Shown: piece after piece, positions 34,726 to 46,995 of the stretch
Layout: every line of letters begins with the position of its first letter
Position numbering within the stretch: position 1 is the stretch's first letter
From: Talpa occidentalis
Lineage: Eukaryota; Chordata; Mammalia; Eulipotyphla; Talpidae
Direction of reading: 5' to 3'
Assembly (NCBI RefSeq): GCF_014898055.3
Contig: NW_023600993.1
Coordinates: 13,556,714 to 13,620,713, forward strand
DNA: 64,000 nucleotides
The notes under the pieces: model-generated
Told to the model about the DNA's origin: nothing
Seen by the model: only the letters and a program-made list of their open reading frames with translations
Databases searched by the model: none
Translations under genes and position numbers: made by a program

Positions 34726-34969
34726 TAGACCATGTTTCTTAGCTCCTCTGTGCCTTACATTTTTTCAATGGATGCTCTAGAGGAAAAAGTGACCAACCAC
34801 TTACTTATTTTGTTTAGGTTCTTAGGCTGCTTTCACTCTTCAATGAAAGAGTTGAGTAGTTGCAAAAGAGATCATGAAACACACAGCCTTAAATAAATTA
34901 CAATGCCCTTTAAGAAAATTATTTGCTGATCCTTGCCCTAGGTTTACAGTATACATATTTAATTTGCCA

Positions 34970-35640
34970 GGGTCTACCTATAAATCCAAGTCATGTGTAA
35001 TGTCAGAAATCTAAAAAAGTATATTCCCAATTCTTCCTTCTCATCCTCTGTGCTACTGTAGCCATGTAGTTTAATTTTACACATTATAAACATAAAACAT
35101 GTTGCTACTTATTTTTGCTTTAGACCATTTTTCAGAGCAATTAAAAATAAAAAAGTAATTTAAAAAATTACTTATTCTACTTCCAATACTCTTCACTTCT
35201 TTGTATACATTGAAATCCCTTTGTCCCATCATGTTTCTTCTATACATTTCTTGTGGGTAATTTCTATTGATCTATCTTCTAGTTTGCTGATTCTTTTTTT
35301 GTCTATGTCTCTTCCCTTGATGACACTGTCACAGACATTCCCTATCTGTAGTTTACAATTTTAGGATTTCCATTCGATTTACTTTCATCTCTGTTGAAAT
35401 TAATCACCTGCTCTGCATGTTGTCCAGTTTTCCACTAGACCCTTTAACACATTAATTATACTTATTTAATATAATTGTGAGACAATTCCAACATCTGTGT
35501 TATAATATGGTTTTGATGACTGCTTTGTCTATTTTTCCTTGCTTTTTCATATGATCTGTAGCCTTTTGTTGAAGTTCTTATACTTACTGTCATCAGGTGT
35601 ATGAGAATAGAGACTAAAGTGTTTTTTATGCTGGGAAATG
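34970..35640 (-). repeat. old L1/HAL1-like fragment
   Basis: Antisense words such as 'tctattgatctatcttctagtttgctgattc', TTTACTTTCATCTCTGTTGA and 'ttgtccagttttccac' resemble the 5'/ORF1 part of old L1s read backwards. It is strongly diverged and its limits are uncertain. Confidence 0.4.
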
Positions 35641-38600
35641 AGCATGTTCCCATTGTATATTAACACAGGGGTTTGAGTTTTAATTTAATTAAGAATTGAG
35701 TTAGGTTTGAAGTTAGCTGTTGCAGTAGTTACCCTCAGTGCACAGCAGGCTGCGAATTCCTATAGTGATACCTTCTATTGGGAGTAAGGGATTTAGTTTG
35801 CCAAAGTATTTTTCATTCTCCTAACAGTCCTCCCGAGGACTGTTCTGGGCCAGATCATTGCTCTGCAATGTCAGCACTGAATGGGTCCAGAAAAGTAGTG
35901 AACTTGCTATTTGTTCAGCTTTTTATTGTTGAAAGGTTTGGGATGATATTCTTTCCAGCTTTCTATGTTAAAACTACCCAAACTATTTGCACTTAAGTCC
36001 ATGTAAAGCTTACTATCAAAACTTTATAATTAAGACATTGGGCCAGAAGCTGATAACTGCAACCTGCCAAAGCAAATATAACTAATATCTGCCCTTATCA
36101 AAATTCCTACCACAACAATTTCTAATCTAAGGATGAATACATTCAGATCAGGGAAAAAAATTACGATTACATTTGTTTGTTAAAGGTTTAAGTAAATATT
36201 GAGGTTTTATTCAAACAACTTAAAACATTTTGTGTGGCTCTGTGGAGAAAACATATAATAAGATAAAAATTTTATCTTATTCTTGTAATAGTTTCTTATT
36301 GAGAATAGTTCACACACTTGCCATTCCCAAACATTAAGCCGACTCTGGGCTCTATATTTATTTCCTTGTTCTTTTTCATCACAAACAAAATTGACTATGC
36401 TGTCCCACTCAATGAGGTACTTTCTATTTTTCGCTTTTTTGTTTATTCGTTATCTTACAAAATAACGATAATAATTTTTGTTTATTCGTTATCTTCTGCC
36501 CCTTTTTGTAGTTCTTCAGATTAAATGTCCACTTCATAAAGTAAGTTTGTATCACCTAACCTGTCTTCTTTCACTACTTTTAACAACACATTACAGGAAT
36601 AGATTACATGGAGTTGAAGATCGCCTTCATGGAAAGTATCTCATATTTGTATCTCTAGCACTTCAGTGTTAAGCACTTACAAAGAATAAATGCTGAAATT
36701 TAAAAATCCATTAGAATTTACTGAAGTAAGGTACTTCAAGCCAATTTTCTCATATGAGAAATTAAATATATTTGCCAATTAATGAAAGTGCTACGTGGCA
36801 CTGAAAAAAAAATGTGATAAGAATCAGACATTTGTGTGACTCTAACCACTATTGTCTCTATGGGTAAGAAAAACACCTGGAAAGTCAAGGTGCCAGAACA
36901 TAAACTGATAAGAGAAATTCCAAAGTAAGAGGGAGTTAGAACATTCTAATTTTAATGGTTTCAACTACCTCTAATTTGATGCCATTTGTTCTTCTACAGC
37001 TTTGAAGATAATTGTTCAAAACACTATTGTTTTCTAAAATAACTGCTTGTTCTATAGCTAATCAGGTGGTTATTACCAACACTTACTCTTATCCATTACC
37101 AGCCATCCCTCCCTCTCACAGATTAAGTTGTTAAGTATGTTAGTATCATTAGTTATATCACAGCCAACTTCTTGATCTGATCTCAGTGGTTTGCTTCTCT
37201 AATATGACCATTTCTACTAGTCAAATATTTTACAATGAGTTTATAATTTGACCCTCAAGTGCTGATGTTTTCCAAATTTCTCAATTCACATTAAATATGC
37301 CCTATTGCTGCCTATTTCAAAATGTATTCTGAGGAAATAAAATGATGGATCAATTAAATACCACTCGAATATTAAACTCAGAGCTGTGGAAGTTTAAAAA
37401 AGAGAGATTACATACAAATATTGATAATCACACAATAATAAAAATTATCTTCAATATAACAGTGGGTCAGAGAAATTATTATAGTCATATATGCATGATT
37501 CGATCTTTTGATTAAAAAAGCACTATACTTAGAGTTATAAAAAGATCAGAGAACTGGAAACAGAAATGCAGTCTAGGATAGATTATTCAGACTAATATAG
37601 AAGTCTTGGCATGAATAAGAAGAGAACTGTGGTTCCACAGAACAGTTGGATTATGAACCAGAATATGCAAATCAGGTAACTATGATAATTATTAAAATCT
37701 TAACTTGCAAATAAAGGCACAGAAAATAACATTCTACAGTAGGTTGTTGAAGCATAGTATGGGACACGGCAGTATAATCAAAAGTGTGTGGCGTTTACAG
37801 TAGTATTACTCTTTGGCATGTTACTACCAAAGCAACAGAGGAAGCACAATTTACCTTCATTTTTAGTTAGGACAACTGTTCGTGTGTTCTTTACACCCAC
37901 GCCTGCTCTTGCTCATGCCTGTGAATTCACATATACCTGTATTGACCTGAATGTTTCCTTTCCTTACATGTCCAAAAGGCCTTTTTAATGTGTGCTTTTG
38001 TATTTCTCTAGACTTCTCTCAAATCTCAGACTTAGCTTTCTCCTTTATCTCTGCCTCAATAGTTATTAAGGTGTGCTCATTTACTGTCTACAATGCTTTA
38101 AGTTGCTTTCATTTTTCTTCATTTACAAAGTCATCACGCCTTTTCTTCATAACCTAAACCATGGAGAGCTTTTTCCGCAAATCCTCAATAGCTGCTTGTT
38201 TTCTACCTTAATAGTTCTAAAAACAACTTCTAGAATAACTAATCAGTTTCTTGATAATTGTTGATTCTTGCTAATTGTCTTTCTTGAGGAAAGACACAGG
38301 TCAAGGGTTTGCAGTCTCCTTGCTTTGTTTTTCTTGATCACTAATTCAAATTTCAACTTCCAACCAAAGAACTATAGTTGTGATGAGAACCAAAGTCCCT
38401 TCCAAAATGCTAAGATTCTAGAAAGAGAGCTGGGGAAGACAGGAGAGCACTTCACAGTGTTTTAAAAGAGACCTTGGTTATCATCACACCTCATTTCATA
38501 CAGTCCTTTGAGGCTGTATTCCCTATCTACACTTTGATTTTCTGCTTTATGGATACTATTCTTTACTACTTACAATAGCTATTTCATTTCAGTTACTACA

Positions 38601-39844
38601 CTTTAAGTTCTTAAAATTTCTTCAGCTCTACCCTTATCTTTTCCTATATCCCAACCACACTTCTTTTCACTTTTTTTTTTAACATCTTTCATGATGAGTT
38701 TTAAAAGAACATGTATTCTTATTGGAAATAAAAAGCATACTTTAAAAAAATCTTACTTCTTTTGCTAATTTAAATCTTTCCCACAAATGTCATTTTCTGT
38801 CTCTTAAGAACAGTACTCCCCTTATTTTATAATACTAAATTGTTTGTGTCTCTGATTGCTTACTCAGTTTTTAAGAAGCCAGTTCTGTTTTTAATAAATG
38901 GGGAGAAATAAATGATGATGGTGAATTAATTTCCTTCATTACCCATGTATTTATATTTAAATCTTTCAGATCTTAAGAAACTTAGTCACATTTCTAATAT
39001 TAGTTATCAGTGGCTTACTGCGGCTCGAAACAAGAAGGTTCTTCCCGTCTATAAAGAAGAGTATAACACATCCTAGAAGAACTGAAGCATTACTTCTCTT
39101 TAAAGATAATGCAATAAAAATGTGTTATTCTTTCATTTCTTTACAAATTATCACTTGGTGTGCCCTATTGTTGGAATCCAGTACAGACTTGCTGCTTACT
39201 TAAAATTCTCTCTTTAAAAGATTTCAAAAGTATTATTTCTCCCTCTTACATACAGTTTTGGTTCTAAGCGATCAGACATTTCAATATATTAAAACTGTTT
39301 TACTCCAAAACTCACTTAGAAAAGGTACTTAATAACAATCACTTCTTGAATTATATGGGAAATTAAAATTTCCATTTCCAAGACAATTTTTATAGGAAAA
39401 TATGCAATAAGTATTTAAACACAAGTCAGTAACTTCAACAACAAAGCATCAATCTATAACTCTCAGAATTCCTATCTTAGCCATTTATTTAAACAGAACA
39501 TTCCTGAAGGTGGCTGCATTAACTAATATGGAATTCTGATGGCACTTGTGTAACCACATGTTCATGTTTATGCTTTGAGCCTGACAGGGTACCTGTGGAG
39601 GTCCACCTTGAATGTATGTACACAAATGTGTACTCTTATCCAGAAGCCTGCACATACCCAAAACAACAGTAGCATCAACTCAGAGTTTCCAGCTTATTAG
39701 GGTAGGAAATTCCCTGTGTGGTCCCAGTTGACATAATCTTCACTCTTCCAGAAAACTGCTTTTCCAAGGCATACAGGAGTCTTTTGCCTGCCTGGACTAT
39801 GCTGGTGTTTAGGGTCTTTGCTGCAGTGTTTCTGAGTTGTAAAG

Positions 39845-39960
39845 TGGGCATTTGGAGAAAGCAGCTTTTTATTATGTGGAACTATTTACTATACTGCAAA
39901 GCATTTAGCACTTGCCTACTAAATACCAGTAGAATTTCATAGTTACCATAGTAGCCCCTC
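39845..39960 (+). repeat. hAT-type (MER20-like) DNA transposon fragment
   Basis: GCAAAGCATTTAGCACTTGC followed by CTACTAAATACCAGTAG resembles the 'gtaggatgtttagcagcatcc..ctacccactagatgccagtag' block of MER20-type elements. The match is short and made from memory. Confidence 0.35.
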
Positions 39961-40109
39961 CACCCCACTCTTACGCTCCCCCAAAAAAAGAAATGATCTT
40001 GCCCTAAATACTTCCAAATACTTGGGGACAGGGAGCGGGAAGATGAGAGAGAAGGACGCACCACTCCCAATTGGTTATTATACCATATAGTTTGTGGGCC
40101 TTGGACCCA

Positions 40110-40425
40110 AATTCCTTTTTATCTTGACAACCCAAAATACTTAGCATGGCTCATTCATTTCCTTCAAATCTTAGCTAAAATTCCCTCCTACCCAAAAGAT
40201 CTACTCTGATAATTCCGCAACCTTTGGACTCAACACTATCAATCCCTCTAAACTGAAGTGTTTATTTTTTCCCAAAGCAATTACCATTTTTTCAGACACT
40301 CTTAATTTGTTATTATGCTTGCTATTTACCATCTCCCACTGCTAGAATGTAAGCTCCATGAGGGCAAGGATCTTTGTTTTGTCCACTGATATATACCAAG
40401 TACCTAAAACACAGCTGCAGGTCTC
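40110..40425 (+). repeat. L2 LINE 3'-region fragment
   Basis: 'cttcaaatcttagctaaaattccctcct', then CTAGAATGTAAGCTCCATGA with GGGCAAGGATCTTTGTTTTG and 'ccaagtacctaaaacacagc', give the canonical order of the L2 3' end. Confidence 0.8.
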
Positions 40426-41210
40426 AGAAGGTCTAATGCTAATATCAAAAAAGCATGATCAGCAGAATGATGGATGCAGACTATGGAGACTTTAGACCTG
40501 TCTCACTAGGATTCCTTTGAAACCACGGACTCTTTCACGTATTAAGGTAATTTTGCTTCTTATTGACAAGTATATAAGCAGAGGGAGACGCTCTTCTGTT
40601 ACAGACATGGACAGTAATCAGATCCCATAATGCCTTTAGTTAGCAAATCTCTGAGTCCTCCACAGCAGTGTTTTAGACTCTGCAGAAGAAATCAAAAGCC
40701 TTCCATTTACCTGCAATTATTTGAACCTGAAAGAGGGAATTAATAATTCCCGAAGTCATCTACTAGCTGAGAGGCATGGACACACAAGTGGGGACACGTC
40801 CCACCCCACAATAATTTTTAATGCAATTCCAGAACAGTTTATGAATAGACTGAGAAGGCCAAGAATAAGTATAAAAAACAAAAAAAAATATTAGAAAGAT
40901 CCATTTTAATAGAGTATCAAAGTAGTAATGAAATGAGCAAAGAAATGGAAATTGCACTGCTAGGAGCTAAATATATAAAGCCGATATGAAATATATTTAG
41001 AGTCAAAGTTAACTGCTATGTCACATCTTTTTCTCCAAAAGAAATTCCCTATAACCATTTTACAGTGTAAAGCCAGCTATTTCCCTAAAATTCTCACCCC
41101 ATTTCCAGCTCTGGATGCACAGCTACTCAGTCACATTTTCCACCATTTATTCTATGTGAGGGCCACCCAGCCTACGACAATTCAATTAATCTTACAAGTG
41201 ACATAAAAAA

Positions 41211-41228
41211 CAACAACAACAACAACAA
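41211..41228 (+). repeat. (CAA)6 microsatellite
   Basis: These are six uninterrupted CAA units, followed by a short A run. Confidence 0.9.
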
Positions 41229-43259
41229 AAAAAACAGATGTGGCATTAAGATTTACAAAGTTATTGAAACTTTTTAACAAGTAAAACGCATCTTTACTTA
41301 GCTACACCAGAATGAGGAATAAAGGGGTTTACATATGTTCCAATTCTAAACCTATCAATCAAACCCATGTTATTCCTTTGGGAGCTTATTTACATGCATA
41401 TTTATCAGCCTCACATGCTAATTCCCTGCTGTTTTATGCCTGCAAGGCATGTTTATGAGTCATAATTGTTGATCTCATTTGATGTATTTCACTGAAGGAA
41501 GACATTATTCAGTTATGTGGTCTAATGTCAATGAGTTACGATGACCTGATCTTCCAAATGCAACTTGCTCTTTAATTTTTATTAGGACATAACTTATGGT
41601 ACAGGAAAAGAAATATACTAAAATAAAAGAATAAATGTTTTACATAAAGGATTTAGTTAATCATCTCATTGCATCCTGCTCATATTCAATCTGAAAAGCA
41701 GCTGAAAAATTGTGTCACTCATTCAGTCAATTTACTTCCCCACACTCTTACACTGAGACTTTGTTTCATAATCTGTCACTTCAGTATAACTTTTAGAACA
41801 TTCCTCCAGTTCATATTAGCACATGTTTGTTTATTTACTGTACTATCAAATGCCTTTACTATCATTTTACTTTTGCCCCCTCAATCAAGATTCAGTGATT
41901 TTTTTTTTTTTAGGCTGCACTATGAAACCTGACTAGTCAAATTTCAACTCATATAAAGTGTTACTTTAAGCAGGGAGTCTTTCAAAAACAAGTAAATTGG
42001 TTGATGAGTAACTATCTCTATCTACACTTAGTCAATCTCTTAGAAAATATTAAGTACCCATTGTTTATTTCAAAGTCGAACACTAGGTTTTTTAAAAGTA
42101 AAAACACTATATGCAACCTACAGCAGAAAACAATTTACTGGTGGTATTAGGGATAGCATATGAGACATTTTGTTAGTGTGAAAGAAAAATGGAATATATT
42201 GCAATGTATCTTTACTTCTATAGCTAATACTAAATTTGTGCTATATGAAGTACTTTACAATAATGGAATGTGGCCTTGATGATTATAAAGCACATAATCC
42301 TATCACAAGGGTCTTGAAAAAATTCCCACACAACAGAGAGAAACTGGACTAAAAAAATAATTTTTGTGACATGAATTTGTATAAAGAGCATAGTGTCTGC
42401 ATTTCCCTGTCCAGCACTTTGTGGGTGTGAATATCTCCTAGTACTGCCACATCATGGAGAAGGGGCTACTGCACAGGATCAACAGTCTCTTGACTGTCAT
42501 GGGAGAAGGAGAAAAGGAGGCCCACGTTCACTCTTCTACCTGTTGACCACATCACCTGAGAGATACCTTGATTGAATTGAATCCCAGAAAATTAAGCATT
42601 AAAAGATAGGCACATTTGGCACATAAATAAATGGAGCACAGTAGTCATTCTCTCTTCTCTTGAAGTATACTTATGTAAAAATTACAAATAATGCTATTCT
42701 TTTAAAGCATTCTTAAATATTTAATTGCAGGATTAAAACTTTAGAATGCAATAGGCTAAATTTTATACGAAGAAGCATAAGTATTAAAAATCTGTGAAAG
42801 AAACTACCTGGCTTTAACCATTTCTGAGCGTTTGCAGAAAAAAGAATGAGGAAAAGTTAACAAATAGTATTACTATACAAAGAGCATTTTTTAAAACTCA
42901 GTAAGTATGTTGATATTTAATACGTGTATTCACAATACCATGGGATTTAAAATGTAATTTAGTGCATTAGAACATACATGTGTTAATAGAAATTGATCTA
43001 TTTTTCTACAATGGAGCTAAAACCAACCAAATTATACATTTGCGGCAACAGCAGGTCTATATTACCAGAATTACCACATAAAGCAAAATATTTACCTTTA
43101 AAATACTAAGTGTAAGTGTCAGCGACTCTAGCAGGACACACTAAATAAATGGTGATGCCAGTTCCAGGACATTATTAGTTTTTCAATATTGTTTATGCAA
43201 TTGGAAAAACATTAAAATTCAATACTAATCTAGTATGCTATTAAAATATTCTGAGGCTT

Positions 43260-43500
43260 GATAAAGATATTTTTGTTTTTTCTTCAAATTTTATTTATTT
43301 GACAGTTGCTTTTATATCTATACAACTTTGGGGAGTGTATTTTTCACACCTCCGCAAGTGCACATGCCTCATTCGCTCTCCACCAAAACTCCCAAGCCGA
43401 TACTCTACTATCCCGCCTCCATCTTCCTCACTCCCTCTGGTAACCACTGTATTTTTTCATAGACTAACAACTATTTCTGCTGTGCTTTGCAAGGACATTT
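43260..43500 (-). repeat. old L1 3'-UTR-like fragment
   Basis: 'tttatttgacagttgcttttat', CACTCCCTCTGGTAACCACT and 'tttcatagactaacaact' resemble the antisense L1M 3' UTR found more clearly at 44700. The call is weak. Confidence 0.35.
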
Positions 43501-43529
43501 TTTAACTGAAAACTTCCTCGTGTCTTCAC

Positions 43530-43835
43530 ACAAATGAAGAAGGCCTTATCTGCCCTACACCATCTAAATGAGGCCTTCCCTACACCCTAATTAAAACTGT
43601 TACATCCTCCGAGTTTCACTTCCCACCCTTCTCCCCTGATGCATTTTACTTGTAGCACTATCACTATAGAACATAATATATATTTTATGTTAATTTTGCT
43701 TACTGTCTCTCTTTCATAGACTTGCAAACTTATTGAGAGCAGAGATTGTGTTTTTGTCATTCCTATGTTCCGAGTACTTAGAACAGACCTTGGCATAGTC
43801 AATAAATTGCTATTGAATGAAATAATCAATGAATG
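43530..43835 (+). repeat. L2 LINE 3'-end fragment
   Basis: 'aatgaggccttccctacaccctaat', 'gcaaacttattgagagcagagattgtg', GTACTTAGAACAGACCTTGG and 'tcaataaattgctattgaatgaa' follow the L2 terminus to its end. Confidence 0.8.
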
Positions 43836-44109
43836 TTAAACCTTTCAATATCTATCTGAGAACAGATGAGGTTAAAATAATTTTGAAATCAACAACCAAA
43901 CTAGAACACTTATGAGAAAGAGTACTGAATGTATGAGGACCCTATTAAACTATAACTATTAACATTATATTAATATAATCAGAACACGTGCTTAAGTTAT
44001 GAGAGCACCTCAACCACAGTAGTTCAACAAGTGAAATACAATGAAGAGAAAAATATCACCAAATGTAAAAACCCTATGAAAAGCTATAACCTTGACCTTT
44101 CTCCAAAAA

Positions 44110-45830
44110 CAAATTATTTTAATTAAAATAATTAACATATTGGTTAATAATCTTTTTAAATAATTGATGTACAATTATAATAGTTCCAGGTATAAACCCG
44201 ATTCAGTATTTATATATATGCATAATGATCACCACAGTAAGTCTAGTTAACATCTATCACTGACAAAAAAATTTTGTTGTGAGATATTTTTCTTGTGATG
44301 AGAACGCTTAAGATCTACTTAGCAACTTTCAAATATACAGTGCAATATTATTAAATATAGTCACATGACTATTTTATATGCCCAGGATTTAACTCTGACT
44401 GAAGTTTGCACCTTTTTTTTTTTTTTAAGATTTATTTATTTTTGCATACAAGAGCTGGGGTACAGGCTAGAGGTGTGGGGGTGAGAGGATTCACCAGAGA
44501 CAGAGTGGGGAACAGAACAGGCAGACTGACTGAAATACACTGCTGAGGGGAGCAGCAGGAGGGGTCTGCCTCGCCATGTGGGTTTCTCCCTGGCCAGCCG
44601 GGGATTGAATTCGTGTTGCAGAGGCTGAGGATTGCTCCATAGTGCTGTGCTTAACTGCTTGCATCACCAGGGAGGCCCCAAGTTTGTACCTTTTGATTCC
44701 CTTCACCCACTTTGCTCCTTAACTCTAATCTTGCCTCTGGCAACCACCAATCTGTTCTCTGTATCTAGGACCTCTGGTTTTTTGTTTTGTTTTTTTACAT
44801 TCCACACATCAGTCAACTCATATGAATTTGTCCTTCTCTGCCTGACTTACTTCACTTAACATCATGCTCTCAAGGTCCATTAGTGTTGTCACAAATAGTA
44901 AGATTTCATTATTTCCATAGCTGAGTAATATTCTGTTGCATACATATACCAGAATTTCTTTACCCATTTATCCAATAATGGACACACAGGATGCTGCCAT
45001 CTCTTGGGTATTCTAAACAATGCTGCAATGAACATGGAGATACATTACCTCTTTGAAACAGTATTTTTATATTCGATGTAGATGCCCAGAAGTGGAATTG
45101 CTGGTTCATATGCTAAATCTATTTGTGATATTTTTAGGATCCTCCATACTGTTTTCCAAGGTGACTGTATCAATTTAAATTCCATCTAAAAGGGCAGGAA
45201 GATTCCCTTTTTCTATATTCTTGCCAACACTTCCTATTTCTGGTCTTTTTTAATAGCCATTCGAGCAGGTGTGAGGTGAAATCTCCTCGGGGTTGCAAGC
45301 TGCATTTCCCTGGAGGTTACTGATGTTGAGCATATTTTCATATATCAGTTGGTTATTTATATCTTCTTCAGAAAAAAAGTCTGCTCAGATCCAACATTTT
45401 AGTTGAATTTTTTTTTTTTTTTGCTATTGATTGAGTTGTATGAGTTCTTTATATATTTTGGATGTTAACCTCTTAACAGATATATGATTTGTGAATTTAT
45501 CTTCTACCATTCTGCAGGCTGCCTTTTCATGGTGATCCTACTGTTGATTTTTACTTTCATTGTCTTTGCTTTTAGTGTCAAATCCAAGAATTCATCACTA
45601 AGACAGTGTCAAGTAACATATTGCCTAAGTATTCTTCCAGGAGCTTCATGATTTCAAGTCTTACATTCAAGTTTATAGTCCATTTTGAGTTACCTTTTAA
45701 TGTCTGGTGTAAGAGAGTGATCTAGATTCATTCTTGTGCCAGTTTTTCAAATGCCATTTGTTGAAGAAACTGTCTTTTCCCCATTATATATTATTGACCT
45801 CTTTGTTGATTAACATTCTTATCAATAATT
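44110..45830 (-). mobile_element. old L1 LINE fragment (ORF2 C-terminus and 3' UTR), split by a SINE
   Basis: In antisense order: a 3'-UTR part with 'ataattgatgtacaattataatagttcc', then 'cctctggcaaccacc', 'agctgagtaatattctgttgcatac' and 'caatgctgcaatgaacatgg', and finally 'ccagtttttcaaatgcc' with ATTTGTTGAAGAAACTGTCT. No intact frame remains. The SINE 44417-44679 interrupts the 3' UTR. Confidence 0.85.
44417..44679 (-). repeat. tRNA-derived SINE, older long type
   Basis: The flanking repeats AAGTTTGCACCTTTT and AAGTTTGTACCTTTT (44402-44416 and 44680-44694) differ at one base. The tail reads 'agctcttgtatgcaaaaataaataaatctt' on the element strand and lacks the 3' extension. It is nested in an old L1. 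Confidence 0.9.
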
Positions 45831-46434
45831 TTATGGTATAACTGAATTATCAGAGATGTATAAAAGAACAATTATTGATCTTGAACAATCTCATATTCCT
45901 AACACATGAAAAATGTGATTCTAATAGAGGATTAAAAATATTAGCACATTAATATAAATATATAAATTCATATACAAATTCATAACACTAAGGATTCCTT
46001 AATATTCTCACATTCATCCTTTACATATTTAATTTTTCAAAAATATTTAACTTTTTTAAAACAAAATAAAGCTAAAGATGTAAAAGCATCAAGTATAAAG
46101 CACTAGTTTACTTGCAAATGAACAGAGATTTTAAAATTTTTCTTGTACTGCCTCATAGAATAAAATTTGGAGGTGGCTTTGTGACTCAAAATACTTAATT
46201 TTCCTTTTCTCTCTTCCATTAAGATAACATCTGTTCTGGCCATGAGTCAGTAAATCAAATTTGATGAGAATTTAGCTGAGTAATAAGATGAAAATGCCTA
46301 ATGATGGACAGATTTGTAGCTTTTTCTATTTAATAAAACTTTTTTTAAATTTAAAAAAATAATCAAAAGTACAGTTTTTATAAATAAAAGAAAATGAACG
46401 TGCCAGTTAAATCCCCAAATCTCTATCTCAAGAC

Positions 46435-46785
46435 TCTCTTTCCAGAATTTCTGAGTCAATTACTATCTGCTCAGTGAACATCTCCATAGTAATGTCTATC
46501 ACACAAGTCAGATGTCTCAATTCAGGCAAACAAAAATCTTGATTTCGCCTCCCATTATCATTCTCTCCAAGTTTAAATTTTTCTCAGTTTCTAACATTTT
46601 AGTAAATAGCATCATCTAGTCAGTTACCCAACGTTAAAAACTAGGAATCTTTCTGGATTCCTCTCTTATATTCACTACCATCAGTTTATCAATTGTCTTA
46701 TCTGCTCATCTCAAAAACATATTCTCTTCATGTCCATTACCACCATCCCCATGCAAACCTATTGTTTTTCTCCTGAAGACAACAT
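46435..46785 (+). repeat. L2 LINE internal (ORF2-end region) fragment
   Basis: 'tgaacatctccatagtaatgtctat', then CTAGGAATCTTTCTGGATTC with CTCTCTTATATTC, and 'atccccatgcaaacctatt' parallel the L2 segment preceding its 3' UTR. Confidence 0.6.
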
Positions 46786-46861
46786 CATCTACTAACTAGA
46801 TGATCTACTAACTAGATGATGTTAAAATTCCTAATATGAATTTGGCGGGATTGTTTGAACA

Positions 46862-46995
46862 TGAAGAAAAGCTGATTCTAAATTTACATGGAAAGGCAAA
46901 GGAATTAAAATAACCAAAACAATTTTGAAAAGGAATTAAAAAGTTAGAGGAATCATAATACCTGATTTTAAGACTTACTGTATATCAGTGTTGTT
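46862..46995 (+). repeat. old L1 ORF2 fragment
   Basis: 'gattctaaatttacatggaaaggcaaagg', 'ataaccaaaacaattttg' and 'taatacctgattttaagacttactg' match the L1 ORF2 block that in intact elements reads 'attcatatggaaacaca..agcaatcttgag..ctcccagattt'. Confidence 0.6.

Noticed and set aside
44141..44160. Short repeated words in AT-rich DNA as CRISPR-like or tandem arrays
   Set aside because: No regular repeat-spacer pattern anywhere; the host is a mammal.
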